A stretch of 64,000 nucleotides of DNA from Sipunculus nudus (Eukaryota; Annelida; Sipuncula; Golfingiida; Sipunculidae). Shown here piece after piece: positions 25,346-37,249 of the stretch; within the stretch, counting starts at the first letter, position 1, and every line of letters starts with the position of its first letter. The translations under genes and the position numbers were made by a program. A model generated the notes under the pieces. The model was not told the DNA's origin. It searched no databases and saw only the letters and a list, made by a program, of their open reading frames with translations. The stretch is from contig CM049311.1 of NCBI GenBank assembly GCA_026874595.1, positions 70,478,453 through 70,542,452 of the forward strand, written 5' to 3'.

Positions 25346-26324
25346 AAAAAAGGCCGATGCAGGTGGCTCCACCAATACCTCAATTTCAGATATGACCTAA
25401 GTGACCAACATTGGCATAAAATTTGGTGATGATAGCTCCAGCCCTTTCTGAGATTTAAATTTTAATATGCTTTTTTGCACAATTAACAAAGTTCAACCTC
25501 CTGTAACTCCGCCAAAAATCTCCGAACTGGAACCATTCGAACAAACTTGAGAAAGATTGTTCCAGGGATCATTTCTGTGAAATATTGGACAATTTGGCTG
25601 AACAGTTTCCGAGAAGAAGATTTTTTAACTTTTTCCCTATAAAATCTAAGAAAATGCATTTAGAAAAAAAAATAAACAGAATCCGATATGGTTTTTTTGA
25701 TGACTGATCATTTGTAAAAAATTTGATGATGCTAGCTCCTGCCGTTTTGAGATAGCTATGGTTAACGCACAGACGACGCACGACACACGACGCACAACGG
25801 ACGCCGCTGCACCATCGCATAAGCTCACAGGTTCGCTAAAAAAGGCCGATGCAGGTGGCGCCACCAATACCTCAATTTCAGATATGACCAATGACGGTGA
25901 CCAACATTGGCATAAAATTTGGTGATGATAGCTACAGCCGTTTCTGAGATTTAAATTTTAATATGCTTTTTTGCACAGTTAACAAAGTTCAACCTCCTGT
26001 AACTCAGCCAAAAATCTCCGAACTGGAACCATTCGAACAAACTTGAGAAAGATTGTTCCAGGGATCATTTCTGTGAAATATTGGACAATTGGGCTGGACA
26101 GTTTGGGAGAAGAAGATTTTTAAAGCTTTTTTAGCTTTTTCCTTATAAAATCTAAGAAAATGCAGTTAGAAAAAAAATAAACATTATCCGATATAGTTTT
26201 TTGGATGACTGATTATTTGCAAAAAATTTGGTGATGCTAGCTCCTGCCATTTTTGAGATAGCTATGGTTAATGTACAGACGACGCATGACGCACGACAGA
26301 CGCCGCACCACAGGTTCGCTAATA
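25346..26324. repeat. Tandem duplication of the B2 right-end module (492-bp period)
   Basis: AGGCCGATGCAGGTGG begins at 25351 and again at 25843. Each copy runs through CTCAATTTCAGATATGAC, a CAACCTCCTGTAACTC block, and a GACGACGCAC tract to CACAGGTTCGCTAA. The same module forms the right ends at 4330-4799 and 57165-57665. Confidence 0.85.
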
Positions 26325-26770
26325 AGCTGTACCCATTACGTGCATGTTTTTTTTCATCTGATCTTGTTCATATCCTCTAGTCAACCTTGTATCTGAAATA
26401 TTAATCATGACAGTTCAACCTTAACGCTATCTTTATAAACTGTTGTGGCAACATTGTACAAGTGGCTTATTTCTTAGATCTGAGGTGTTTAATGACACTT
26501 TTGTATGTTAGCAAATCTTTACCCAACTCTATTTATCTTCTCTAACTTTAAGCATTTTCAAACTATTGTAGTACCAGCCTATGGCAGATATACACATTTC
26601 AGAGACCTTGATTCAGCAGGCTGTTCTGATGTTTATTTAATGAACAATTAACTAGGCTATTGAACCAATTAAATGACTCTTGTACACTTGTTCTACCTGG
26701 CTGCCTGAGCACATCTAGTGCTATTTTGAAACCATATGTTTAGCACCAATAGTGGGAAGCCAGTATAAAT
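26325..26770. other. Short spacer
   Basis: Nothing is recognised between the family B right border and the 31-bp array. Confidence 0.5.
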
Positions 26771-27111
26771 AACCTGACCAATCACTGAAAGCCATAAAAA
26801 TAACCTAACCAATCACTGAAAGCCATATAAATAACCTGAACAATCACTGAAAGCCATATAAATAACCTGAACAATCACTGAAAGCCATATAGAGAACCTG
26901 ACTAATCACTGAAAGCAATGAAAAGAACCTGACCAATCAATGAAAGCAATATAAAGAACCTGACCAATCACTGAAAGCAATATAAATAACTTGACCAATC
27001 ACTGAAAGCCATATAAAGAACCTGACCAATCAATGAAAGCAATATAAAGAACCTGATCAATCACTGAAAGCAATATAAAGAACCTGACCAATCACTGACA
27101 GCCATATAAAC
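26771..27111. repeat. 31-bp minisatellite, 11 units
   Basis: Eleven consecutive 31-bp units can be read without length change, each built on AACCTGACCAATCACTGAAAG followed by an AT-rich half. Seven of the eleven keep an intact CCAAT. The other four have point changes at that site. No open reading frame spans the array. Confidence 0.95.
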
Positions 27112-28805
27112 TTGTCCTAGTCGTGGTACCCTTGTTCTTGTTCAGATGGCATGTAAAGAGTGTACTGTTTCATTTAGTTCTTTGAAACTGATAATCAGTT
27201 GGCCGGAAAACTTAAAGTCTGGTTCATTTTTCATCAAACAGATGCAAGAGTGGCTCACCGAATCAAGGTCTCTGATATGGTAGCTGGCAAAGGTTTAACA
27301 GTATGAAGATGGTTTCAAGGTACTAAATCATATGTCCCTCTTCCACTATCAGTTTACTTTGCTGAATACAGGTTCCTTGCAAAACAACCCCAGCTTAGAG
27401 GTTCAGCTGTCCTTAATTTTCATCTGTTTTACATATACTTTTTTAGTTGTGTGTGTTGATAAATATATTCCAATAGCGACTCTTGACCTCAAGAAGACCA
27501 CATCTTGCATGCATGTATACTTGCAATTAAGACAGGAAAAAGTATTTGTTATGGTCTATCAGACTGCAGACTTTATTTAGATTGCATGACGTAGCTGATC
27601 CCGAGGTGGTACTGTGTGTAAATGATTAACAGATTACTTTTGTCCGATGCACAGACATACCACACCTGTACATTATTTGGCCAGTTGAACACCTAGGCCC
27701 CAAAGAGGTTTGGTGAAGGGATTATTTCTTAGATCTCAAGCATTTTGTGAACCCTTCACATGTAAATAAATCTTTACCAAACTAGTATTTGATAGTAAAC
27801 TACACACACACACACACACATATATATATCTATATATATTTATATATATATATATATTTATATATTAACATACATGGAAGCTAGTACCAACTAAATACTA
27901 TTTTAATACTATTGGCATTAAAACTTTTTTAAAGTAATTCCCAAGTTTAGATTTTACCAGGTACTTCATTTTAGCTGATTATAATGTTTTTCTCAGATTA
28001 CTTTTTTACTGGAGGGTACTATGGGTCTTTTTTTGGCAGGAAACCCAAGGATACTACCCTTAAGACATACTTCCTAGAGATGGAGTTAATCCATCAATTT
28101 AAATCCTGGAACTGGAGCTTACTGATACTTTCTTCAAAATGCGAAGTATGAATTGTTTAACCCATACATATCTAGATCAAAGTTCATACCTTCTCTGTGA
28201 GTACCCTGTCGGAACATGTGGATGTCTGGTGGCTGGATATAGATAACAGCCATCAGCAAATCAAATAAGCACAAGCAGAGACATATTGGGATGTCAAAAA
28301 GCCATCAAATATTAATGATACATGAAACACTCAATGGCTATAACGCCCTCAGTAAACAGTAATGTCCCAAACACTATCAGCAAGTAATGTGGTGATTATG
28401 TAATTCAGCTTAGTCAAGTCCATCAGCTGCTCCTCTGGGAAGGTCAAAAGTGATTTTTCGACCTACTAAGTAAGGCAGGTGGCCAAATTTGAAGCTGTCA
28501 GTGAGGAAATCATTTTAGCCTCCCATAACATACCCCAAAAACACCCACAGTGACACCACCAAACTGTCAAGGAAGCTTTTTAATTGTTTAATGTTTCTGG
28601 TTTTCCACACTCCAGTTAATAACTGTCAAAGTAGCCCATAATCATGTTTCAGGTTTGCATAATGCAGAGCTTTCTTATAACATGTAATCAATATAACATG
28701 ATCATGCTTATGACATATAAAACAATGTCATATGATGATGCTTACGACATATAAAACATGTCACATGATCATGACCATGCATGATATATAAGACACACTA
28801 CCTAA
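27112..28805. other. Spacer with CA/TA microsatellite
   Basis: A (CA)n run followed by imperfect (TA)n occupies about 27804-27866. At 28690-28800 a block of about 40 bp containing CATGATCATGC and GACATATAAAAC is repeated about three times. No gene is seen. Confidence 0.55.
27804..27866. repeat. Compound (CA)n(TA)n microsatellite
   Basis: About nine CA dinucleotides are followed by an interrupted TATA stretch. Confidence 0.9.
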
Positions 28806-31800
28806 AAACAAGGGACCCATGGGTCACGGCGCTCAGCTAATCGTGATTGTACTATTTATGTTTCTCCACTGTGATACTATATTGAGTCTATAAAGCTTAT
28901 GAATATCATGGACATGTTGGGCTATTATAAAGGAATGTAATGTAATATGTGAGTAAATGATAAATGAACTTACCTGACTGATGGATTAATAGAGTCAAAT
29001 ATAGTGGTTTATTTTTTATTTATTTAGGAGGGGTTGAAAATTGTGATATATTTGAGCAAATATGAATGCAATGACAGCAGTAATAAGCAGTAGTAGAATG
29101 ATGATAAGGCTATTTGTTGAAGGATCTAAAGTGTATGGTAGTCTGCAAGCTTTCAATTTGACAGATATGATGTTATGATTAACTATGCTGATGAAGTGAT
29201 TTATGAATTTGTGACTGTATGACACAATATCTCTTTAGTCTTGACAAGGTACATTATTGTGATGCCCACTATGTCTACATATTACACAATATTGACATAA
29301 TTTCTGGCATGTACATAGGTACCTACGGACGTATAGTTATACAAAATATTAAAGTATGAATATATCTGATTCATCTTGTTCTTGCTTACTGAGGCTGACT
29401 TTGGGATGGGGTTCGGAGAAGGGAAAAGTGAGGGCAGCACGAAGGTGGATGTAGAAATATTCTATTGTAATGTTTTTCATTTATATAAGAATATGAAAAG
29501 CTAAGAGGAAAAGGGCCCTCCTACTTCGTTATAGTAGAGTTCTAAATATATGATTGCAAACTAATACTCTGACAAGACTGTCATGAAGAAAAAAAGTAAA
29601 ATTTTGAGATACTGTGATGCATATGAAAATTTACAGATGGACAGGCAAGTGGACAGAATGGACTAATACCTTTATTTCACTTTCAAGGGAATAATGCATT
29701 TAAGTTTATATATAATCCTATTTTTTTTAAGCATATCCACTTTTTCTATTAAGAAGTTTTTATCTGAATCATTTTTTATTTACAGGTTTTATAAATTTTT
29801 AATAAAAAAAACCTGAAAATATAAGTTAAAATATTAGAATTGTTGCAAAAGTTGCAATCATTATATATACAGAGTAAAAAATTGAAACTATAAGTTAAAA
29901 TATTAGAATTGTTGCAAAAGTTGCAATCATCATATATCCAGAGTGTAGCTCATATTGGGTCATATTATGCATACACATATATTTTTTTATTTTTAAATCA
30001 TAAATGTTTAAACTGAATTTAAAAGAAAATAATGCCACAACATGGCATCTACAAGAATATTCCTTAAATCACTATTAAAAAGTTTTGCACATTGGAGTTT
30101 TCATTACATGCTTAATTTTATTCACCAAAATAAAATAAAAGTAAATTTGATAAAATAAAACATCTTTTCAAATAAAGTATACACACTGTTGGTTGAATGA
30201 GGGACAAACAATATCATTGTGCTAATTACTATCCCAGTTTTAATTTATTACTGGAATTAATAGTCAATTTCACACCTGGTGAAGTTTTTACTCTTCTGAA
30301 GTAAGGAATTACTTATCTGATGAACATCCACACTTTCATAACAATATACCACATTGTGGACACAATTAAATGTACACTTTAATCATTGTAACCCTGGTGG
30401 TACAATACAAAATCTAAAATGTAGCATAGCCTAGAATAAGAATGAATCAAATACAGAAAATAATAACATTCATCTAGTTTATGTACCATCTGGGGGGGGG
30501 GGAGTGCAGGGCAGAGGGGAAGCCTGCTGGTAGTGGCCAGGCTGACCCAAGGCAAGCTGCCTGAGGTGGGTTACATAATGCAAGTGAAGGCTGTACTACT
30601 AGGTGGGCTAGATGTAAACAACATTTGACATGGTGTATGAAAACATGAATAAAAGCTATTCTTTCCAATCAATTTCTTTGAAATTTCAGATTTTAAAAGA
30701 TTAAATCCTTATGTATATATGCTGTGAAAATTAAATCAACAGTGCCAAAGTTGGACAAAATTTAAGGTATTGATTTTTTATTTATGCTAATAACTTGAAA
30801 AATTTGCAAAATTCAGATCTAATTTTGGGTAAACAATTGAATCTTGATTAAATAAAGTTATATTCCTGAAAAAAAGTCTCTAGGTTCAGCAATTCTCATG
30901 TAAGGTGAGTAAATATATTTCCTGATTTTTTTAAAAATTGCATTATGTTTTGGCCCATAACTTCAAAATAATACCCAATACTGACCTAATTTTTGGTATG
31001 TTCATAGAAAATGTATGAAAGAATGTGAATACTAAATACGATCAAAAACAGATCAGTGGTTTTGATATTAGGCAGCCTTGAAAAGTAACAATGGCTTTTT
31101 TTTATGGAAAACAGAGTTTTTTTCCTTAATATCTCAAAGGAATGAAGTCCTAATGACCCAATTTTTTGTATGGTAGGAGATTTAGGGGACATCTAAAATT
31201 ATGCCAACAGCCTGGGGAGCATAGAGATGTGCACTGAATGACCTACAGTCATCAAAGTGGACTGCTTGACAATGTAAGGGAATACAAGAGCCTCCCAAAA
31301 AAAATTCAATAACTAGCCTAATTTTGCAGCTTTTATTTTCAAATTTCAGATTTTAACAGAATAAATCCTTATGTATACATGCTGTGAAAATTAAATCCAC
31401 AGTACTTACAGGAAAAAATGTGCTGTGGCCAAAGTTGGGCAAAATTTAAGGTACAAATTTTATATTTTTGCCAATATTTAAAAAGATTTAACAGATTTTG
31501 ATCTAATTTTTGGTATACAATTAAATTTTGATTAATTAAAGTTGTATTACTGGAAAAAAGTCCCTACCTTTAACACTTTTGGTCTTAAGTGACCAAATAT
31601 CTTCCTGATTTTTTTACAAAGTCCATTATGTTTGGGCCCATAACTTTTTTAAATTATATAATACTGACTTAATATCTGGCATGTACATAGGAACTATATA
31701 GAGGAATATTTATGGTAAATATGAAGAAAACCAGATGAGTGGTTTTGATATTAGGCAGTCCTGAAGTGTGAAAATAGATTTCTAATAAAAATTGAGGTTT

Positions 31801-32013
31801 TTCCTTAAAATCTCGAAGGAACGGACTCCTATTGACCCAATTTTTGGCATGGTAGGAGATTTTGGGGACATCTAACTGTATGCCGAATTTCAGATTTGTA
31901 GGTCCAACGGTGTCGAAACGTGCGAGTCTTACGGACAGACAGACAGACAGAAGGACGACGGACAATGGACCATGACTATAGCTCAGATGACTTAAAGTCA
32001 TCTGAGCTAAAAA
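28806..32013. mobile_element. Family A repeat, copy A4, full length
   Basis: The left border AAACAAGG at 28806 is followed by the perfect palindrome GACCCATGGGTC and GCTCAGCTAA at 28831. The right border is a hairpin with arms GCTCAGATGACT and AGTCATCTGAGC (31981-32007) followed by TAAAAA. The 3.2-kb body holds an AT-rich part parallel to 13.5-14.5 kb, a local duplication near 29.82-29.95 kb, a G10 run near 30492, and a right half nearly identical to 1-1185. A GACAGACA-rich tract precedes the right border. No protein is encoded. This is the most complete family A copy in the window. Confidence 0.88.
29822..29944. repeat. Local direct duplication inside A4
   Basis: AAAATATTAGAATTGTTGCA and the following AAAGTTGCAATCAT block occur twice in succession, about 67 bp apart. 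The equivalent region of A3 (around 13910) has one copy, so the duplication is private to A4. Confidence 0.85.
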
Positions 32014-33428
32014 TCAGTTATTGAATAAAATTCAACCTAATAAAAATGTAAAGAAATATTATAGAAGGACAACATTTAAATTTTACAGTGGCCAATTAAC
32101 AAACCTAAAAACTACCATACATCTGAGAAACTTTAATGGCAGTCAGAGGCCTGTAAAGAAATGAGATTTAGTTTCTCAGATATGTGTAAAACGAAAGGAA
32201 GATTAATTAGTATGTCAATACTCAGACACAGCTAAACTTTATATTCTAATCTGCATGATAAAACCTTTAACAAATGCCCAATATGTTCAAACTTATCACA
32301 CTGCATATTGCTGCAGCAATAACTTAATATCAGAATCTCCCTTAAGAGGAGAGGCCAATCCTTTCTGAGTGCTTCCAAGAGATATTTTATTTATGTCAAA
32401 GGACTGGTTTTGCCAAAAACTGATGCATACTTTTCCACCATATTAGCTTAATGGGCAACATGGGAATTACAGAATGACTGTATAATGTAAACTTTGAGTA
32501 TTAATGCTGTTATGTCTGGATGTCCAACAATAAAATTCCTGATTTATCAACAAAAGCTGTCACATAAGAAAAGGTTTATAACCAAGTTTGGAGCCCATAT
32601 TCAATGTGCCTTTGACTTGTATGTCAAATGGATTAAGTTAAGCAATTGGAACTCTGGATTTCAGTGTCAAATGTAACAATTTTATAAACAATAAAGTTTC
32701 TTTGTTTATAATCAAATTATAGACATCCAGTTTGAAAACAAATAACACATATATATCTATAAAATATATCCTACTTTTTATAGGTCGGTTTGAAACCTGA
32801 CAGACTTATTTGAAAACTTCACAATCAGATAGGCCATTCTTCATGTTGCTGCAGCATAATTCAATAACAGTTTATGTTAAGAGATAACCAAATTTATTAC
32901 ACTGTAAATGCTGTTACTCTTTTTAACTGCCAGCAAATTCTGATTTATGATGTAATAAGCCAGGACAGTGAATATACAATATGATTTAGAGTTATACTAG
33001 TATTAAAACCCAAGAAAGTTCTCAGTTGTTTACATATCAAATGCTGCATTTATCACCAAGAGCTGAAAATCCTATTATTTTTAGCTGAGAGCACATTCAT
33101 CTTCAGATCATTCCTCTAGCTTCATCTGGCATTGAAGGTACACAAAGGCCACCAGTTAGATTTCAACCTTTACACTGTACTCTGAATACTATTCTGTCAT
33201 ATTTCAGTGCCCTTTTTTCTAACTCTGATCTTGCTCATCTTTCCAAACAGCTCATGGGGGCTGCCATTTGGCACACAGACTAAAACTTGGATGTCACAAG
33301 TTGCATGTCAGAATAAAGAGTACACCACTAGTCTATATTATAAAGAGACTGACTGATATAGCTAAGGTATGTCACACCATTTATATTGAAATTCAAATTC
33401 TGTACTTATGCAACCAACCACTTTAGGT
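32014..33428. other. Non-coding spacer
   Basis: Unique-looking AT-rich DNA with no recognised gene or repeat. Confidence 0.5.
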
Positions 33429-35227
33429 TACCATAAATTCCCCATTATATGTCGAGAAATTTGCTCCTAACAAATAATCCAGGAATGAGGGGTGGCCTTA
33501 TGTGCGGGTCTAAGCTTGACAGTCCAAATTTTACCCAGACTTTGTCAAACTGCCAACCCGAATGTCCGGCTGTCGGAGATAGGACTTGCCTGATCGCTCA
33601 TCAGTTCTTTGTTTCCAGGGATGTCGGGTACCTATGTAGCCTTTTCAGTCATTAAATAGTGTGGAATTAGATTTTCATACAATTTTTTTTTTCATGTTTG
33701 GCCATTTACGCTGTCCTTTTCAATTGGGTAATGCGGTATATTATAATTCATGCAATAAACCTTGATGCTGACACCCAGCACACAACCCCGCGCCTAGTTA
33801 TAATTAACAAGTTTCATTCACGGGCGATTGGGCATGGGTGCTAGAGGCACGAGTATTGCTTATAATCTATATGGGTTTTATCAGTGGCATCAACCTCTGT
33901 GTATTTGACATCAAAGTCTGTTCAAGAATTGCTTGGCAACAACATTTGATGCTTGTACAAGCGCGCAAACATGCAAATGACCGCGGGCTGCTGTATGTGA
34001 ATATGAACAAGAGACAAAAGGCAGGCGAACTCGGGTGAACTTCAAAGCCATTTCCCTTTAACGCAGGTCATGGGTTCTCAGAGGGCAATGTTTTAATAAC
34101 TGTTTCTTCCGACAATTAAAATGCTGACAGTTAGCTTGGAATTATATGCCATGACGATTGCCATGACCTGCTATTAACTGTGGTTGCCCAAACATGTCAG
34201 ACGAGATATGTGTTCCATTCAGCCAGCGATCGTATCGAGCAGCTGATAAATCTGCAGTCTGTTAAGTACTGGGATTTAAAATACAAAACCATGAACCAAT
34301 ATCATATTTTCATTCATAGGTATTCAATTTTAAACAATGACTAAGATTATTTGATCCACTGTAAGATAAGCAGAAATGGACAAATTTAGGCTTGATCGTT
34401 GATTCTATTTTCCATTTTTCTTCATGTAACATTGGCGTCACCTGACGGGGAAGAAAGTTGACTATTTCTTTTTATAGATGTGATGAATTAACGCTTGTTC
34501 TGAAAGGTGTAAAATGAAAGCAATTTAGTCTTACTTTATATACCTATTCATAACACTTGAAAAGCAAATCTTGTTCATTTTTATGATAACAAATAAAATT
34601 CAAACACAAAATAATGTGAATTCAGTTTCTTCCCTTTCTAATAAGCATAAACAGTCTCCTTGACGTTTGGTTGTCAATTTCCCCTTTTTTCACACAACAG
34701 TGGTGGCATCTTCTGTGAGAATGTATGATTAAATTTTTGCTGTTGGTATAAAGTACTGTCAGTTCTCAAGGCTAACATGGAATGATGTCCGTAACTATAT
34801 ACAGACTTACGTACATATACTTACTCATATCATACTTACGTAGATACTTGTTCATAACACTCAGAAACATCTTTGTTCATTTGAAAGCGACTAGTGACCT
34901 TGAACCCAAATTAATATTGTCATCTACATCGTCACATGGTGGGCCTTCCTGGGGATTTCACTTTCAGCTATAAATCACAGCATCCAGCGTGTTTACCTGC
35001 ACATGGTTTTCATGTCACATGCACTACAAGCAGAAGTCATAGGTACTTGAAGCCTAACAACTATGCACGTAAGTTTATTTTTGGGTGCGACTTTTAAATG
35101 ACTCATGGTTTTGAGCTGGGAACTATCTAGATTCAGTTGGCTCTAAAAAATTTTCTTCCGATTTCTCTCTTTAAAATCCCTTCTGGACTTATACTCGTGG
35201 TTGACGTATATGCGGAAATTTATGGTA
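33429..35227. mobile_element. TIR-bounded DNA transposon, no transposase seen
   Basis: The left end TACCATAAATTCCCCATT at 33429 is matched by an inverted right end AATTTATGGTA closing at 35227. The similarity continues inward through TATATGTCGA on the left and its counterpart TGACGTATATG on the right, about 28 bp with three to four mismatches. If the outer TA on each side is the target duplication, the TIR proper begins CCATAAATT. That would fit a Tc1/mariner-pogo-type element, though the superfamily is not proven. The interior is non-coding as far as I can see; its GC content (33.7-34.3 kb) is a little above the surroundings. Confidence 0.6.
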
Positions 35228-37072
35228 CATGCTTTTTCTGTTTGTCAACATTGCTGTGTTTACTAACAGTATGCAGATAAACAAGCTCACAAAACTGTTC
35301 CAGAGGCGTTAGAAGAACTTTTCTTAAGTTATTACCTGGAGTTCATTAAATATGTATCCAGAATAAATAAAACAGTAAGTTAATTCTGAAGAAACCTGAT
35401 CCAGAGGAAGGGTTTGGGGACTTGGACCGCCCAGACCACCCTCCCTATTAGTCCTCCTTTTCCTGACTGTTTGATCCACCCCTGATATTGGTTTTATGAC
35501 AAATGTCAAGGTTCATGGTGATTAAGATATATACATATATAGATATGCAAATGCAGTGCTTGATTTTGAAGTACAAGTATGTAACCATTATTTTCCATGA
35601 TGGAACAAGCAAACACAACATTATAAGATATTGGCAAGCGAGCTCTGAAATATAGTTGAATTGATGCTGGATTCAAAGCTAACACATCATTTAGTATGAG
35701 CTGCTTTTGACCAAACTTGACCCTGACAACCAAACAATAAAACAGAAAGAACAAAACAGAGGACAGCAGTTATGACCTATCTAACATCAAAGATCCAACC
35801 TTTCGACTACCATATACTTTATAAAGACAGCAATCACTCATTGTCTGTCATTTTCATGAGCTAGCATGGGACTTGTATATACAGAAGTTATCTTCAGCAT
35901 ATAATTCATACAAAGCCAAAAGAGACAAATTGTGTTTTTACATGACCTATGACACGTTTTTCTATATGGGTCACATGATAAAACACTTTATATGGCCACC
36001 TCTCCTCATGATACAGGATACAAAATGGCCAATGCAGACATGTTAAGAAAGTAAAGAATTATTGCACTTATCATTGATATGTATAAAACACATGAGCCTT
36101 AACCCAGGATGTATCAATAAAGCATAAAGGTTACAGAAGAAACATTCTTCATCAATGACAGTGCTTTGTCTATCACACAAGAAACAAAAATACCAATTTT
36201 ATTGTGTTACAGACACAACTGATCACTTTTTAACCAATTCATGTATATACTATTACAGTTATTTCAGTATAATACTAGATTTCATTATTTTCTCAATTTA
36301 TAGAATAAAAAAGAGAAATATAAGACCAATAGAAAAGAATTACATTTTCTTTTTATCAGGTAAAGCTAAATTTTATCCATCCTTTGAATATAAGAACAGA
36401 TTTAATCATATTGTATGGCAGCTACTGGGTTATTATATTTCATGGTTTTATCCACTCAAACAACAAAAAGGTGTATCTCACACCAACCATACAAAACTAT
36501 CAAGCAGGCCTAATCTCCATGAACACTAGATATGCCATCCATTTTTTAATACATTTTGCCAGATTCTGTTATATTGTATGGTCCTTCATAGATGACTCAT
36601 TTTCATGAGTTTATCTAATAAGAGAACAAAAAGAGGTATCTGTAATAACATCACAACAAAACCTTCTGTCAATGATCTGTTTCTTAACAATTGGAATCAT
36701 ACTTTTTCAAACATAACTGAAACAACTTTACTGATACACATTATCTTTTATTTTCCAGCAAAAACAAAAAGAAAAATATCCATATGGTTTTCTGTTATTA
36801 ATTTACCAAAGACCAGCAGTTCTTATTACTTCTTTTATACATTGAGGTAAATATAACCTTTTACTCAGAGGTGAAATTACAGGTGGAAAATAGGTGAGTT
36901 TTAGACCTGCAGCACCCATCATATATAAATAAATGATAATGTATGGTAAAATAGTCATACTTGGGTTTTCTTAGTAATAAAGCTAGTTCAGATCTGCTAC
37001 ATTCACAACATGTCAGTTGAATGTCATATATAATAAATAAGCAACCTTCCAATTTTGGTTTTCTTCTTCTTC
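35228..37072. other. Spacer with diverged ~200-bp duplication
   Basis: Blocks around 36400-36500 (ATTGTATGG, AACAAAAAGGTGTATCT) and 36570-36660 (ATTGTATGG, AACAAAAAGAGGTATCT) look like diverged direct copies. Two pyrimidine tracts ending in CAG (near 36357 and 36773) resemble splice acceptors, but no compatible exon chain follows. Confidence 0.4.
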
Positions 37073-37103
37073 TGTTTTTTTTTTTTTTTTTTGCTATTTA
37101 ATC
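37073..37103 (+). promoter_or_regulatory. Possible splice acceptor (polypyrimidine tract plus CAG)
   Basis: A T-rich run of about 20 nt is followed by CTATTTAATCCCACAG, the form of a 3' splice site. It may equally be a poly-T repeat followed by a chance AG. Confidence 0.3.
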
Positions 37104-37249
37104 CCACAGATCCACACAATCTTGACTGTTATGGACTAGTTGTAGATCAGACAGTCATGAGAAGGGATGAGGACAGATATACCACAGAGGATGATGCTTT
37201 ATCAGTTCACCTCGTGAATACCAGGATTTTAGATACAGAGAGCATATAG
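37104..37249 (+). CDS. Candidate terminal exon (weak)
   Basis: Directly after the acceptor-like sequence an open frame of about 48 codons runs to a TAG at 37247-37249. Its translation is rich in charged residues, includes VVDQTVMRRDEDRYTTEDD and ends ILDTESI. Its composition is less AT-driven than the rest of the window. If real it would be the last coding exon of a plus-strand gene with a phase-1 intron. No upstream exon compatible in phase was found: a candidate exon ending near 36846 would put it out of frame. No protein family is recognised. The first clear polyadenylation-like hexamers are ATTAAA around 38130. Confidence 0.25.

Larger units (their letters stand above)
23384..26324. mobile_element. 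Family B repeat, copy B2
   Basis: The left border AAACAAGG at about 23384 is followed by the AGGCCT-type palindrome and GCGAACCTGTG at 23406-23416. The right border CACAGGTTCGC lies at 26309-26319. A second right border at about 25827-25842 arises from a tandem duplication of the terminal module (period 492 bp). The left part has three units of about 128 bp at 23560-23880, different from the 278-bp units of B3. The middle (24.8-25.3 kb) has diverged units marked by CAGCCAAAAA. There is no coding sequence. Confidence 0.8.

Noticed and set aside
26771-27111. CRISPR-like array
   Set aside because: The 31-bp units are directly adjacent, without spacers, and the genome is clearly eukaryotic.
36155-36529. 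124-codon plus-strand frame
   Set aside because: Its translation is dominated by residues from AT-rich codons, and the region contains a diverged non-coding duplication.
36773-36846. Internal exon between a TTTTCCAG acceptor and a GAGGTAAAT donor
   Set aside because: One frame is open, but joining it to the candidate exon at 37104 creates an immediate stop, and the sequence is very AT-rich.
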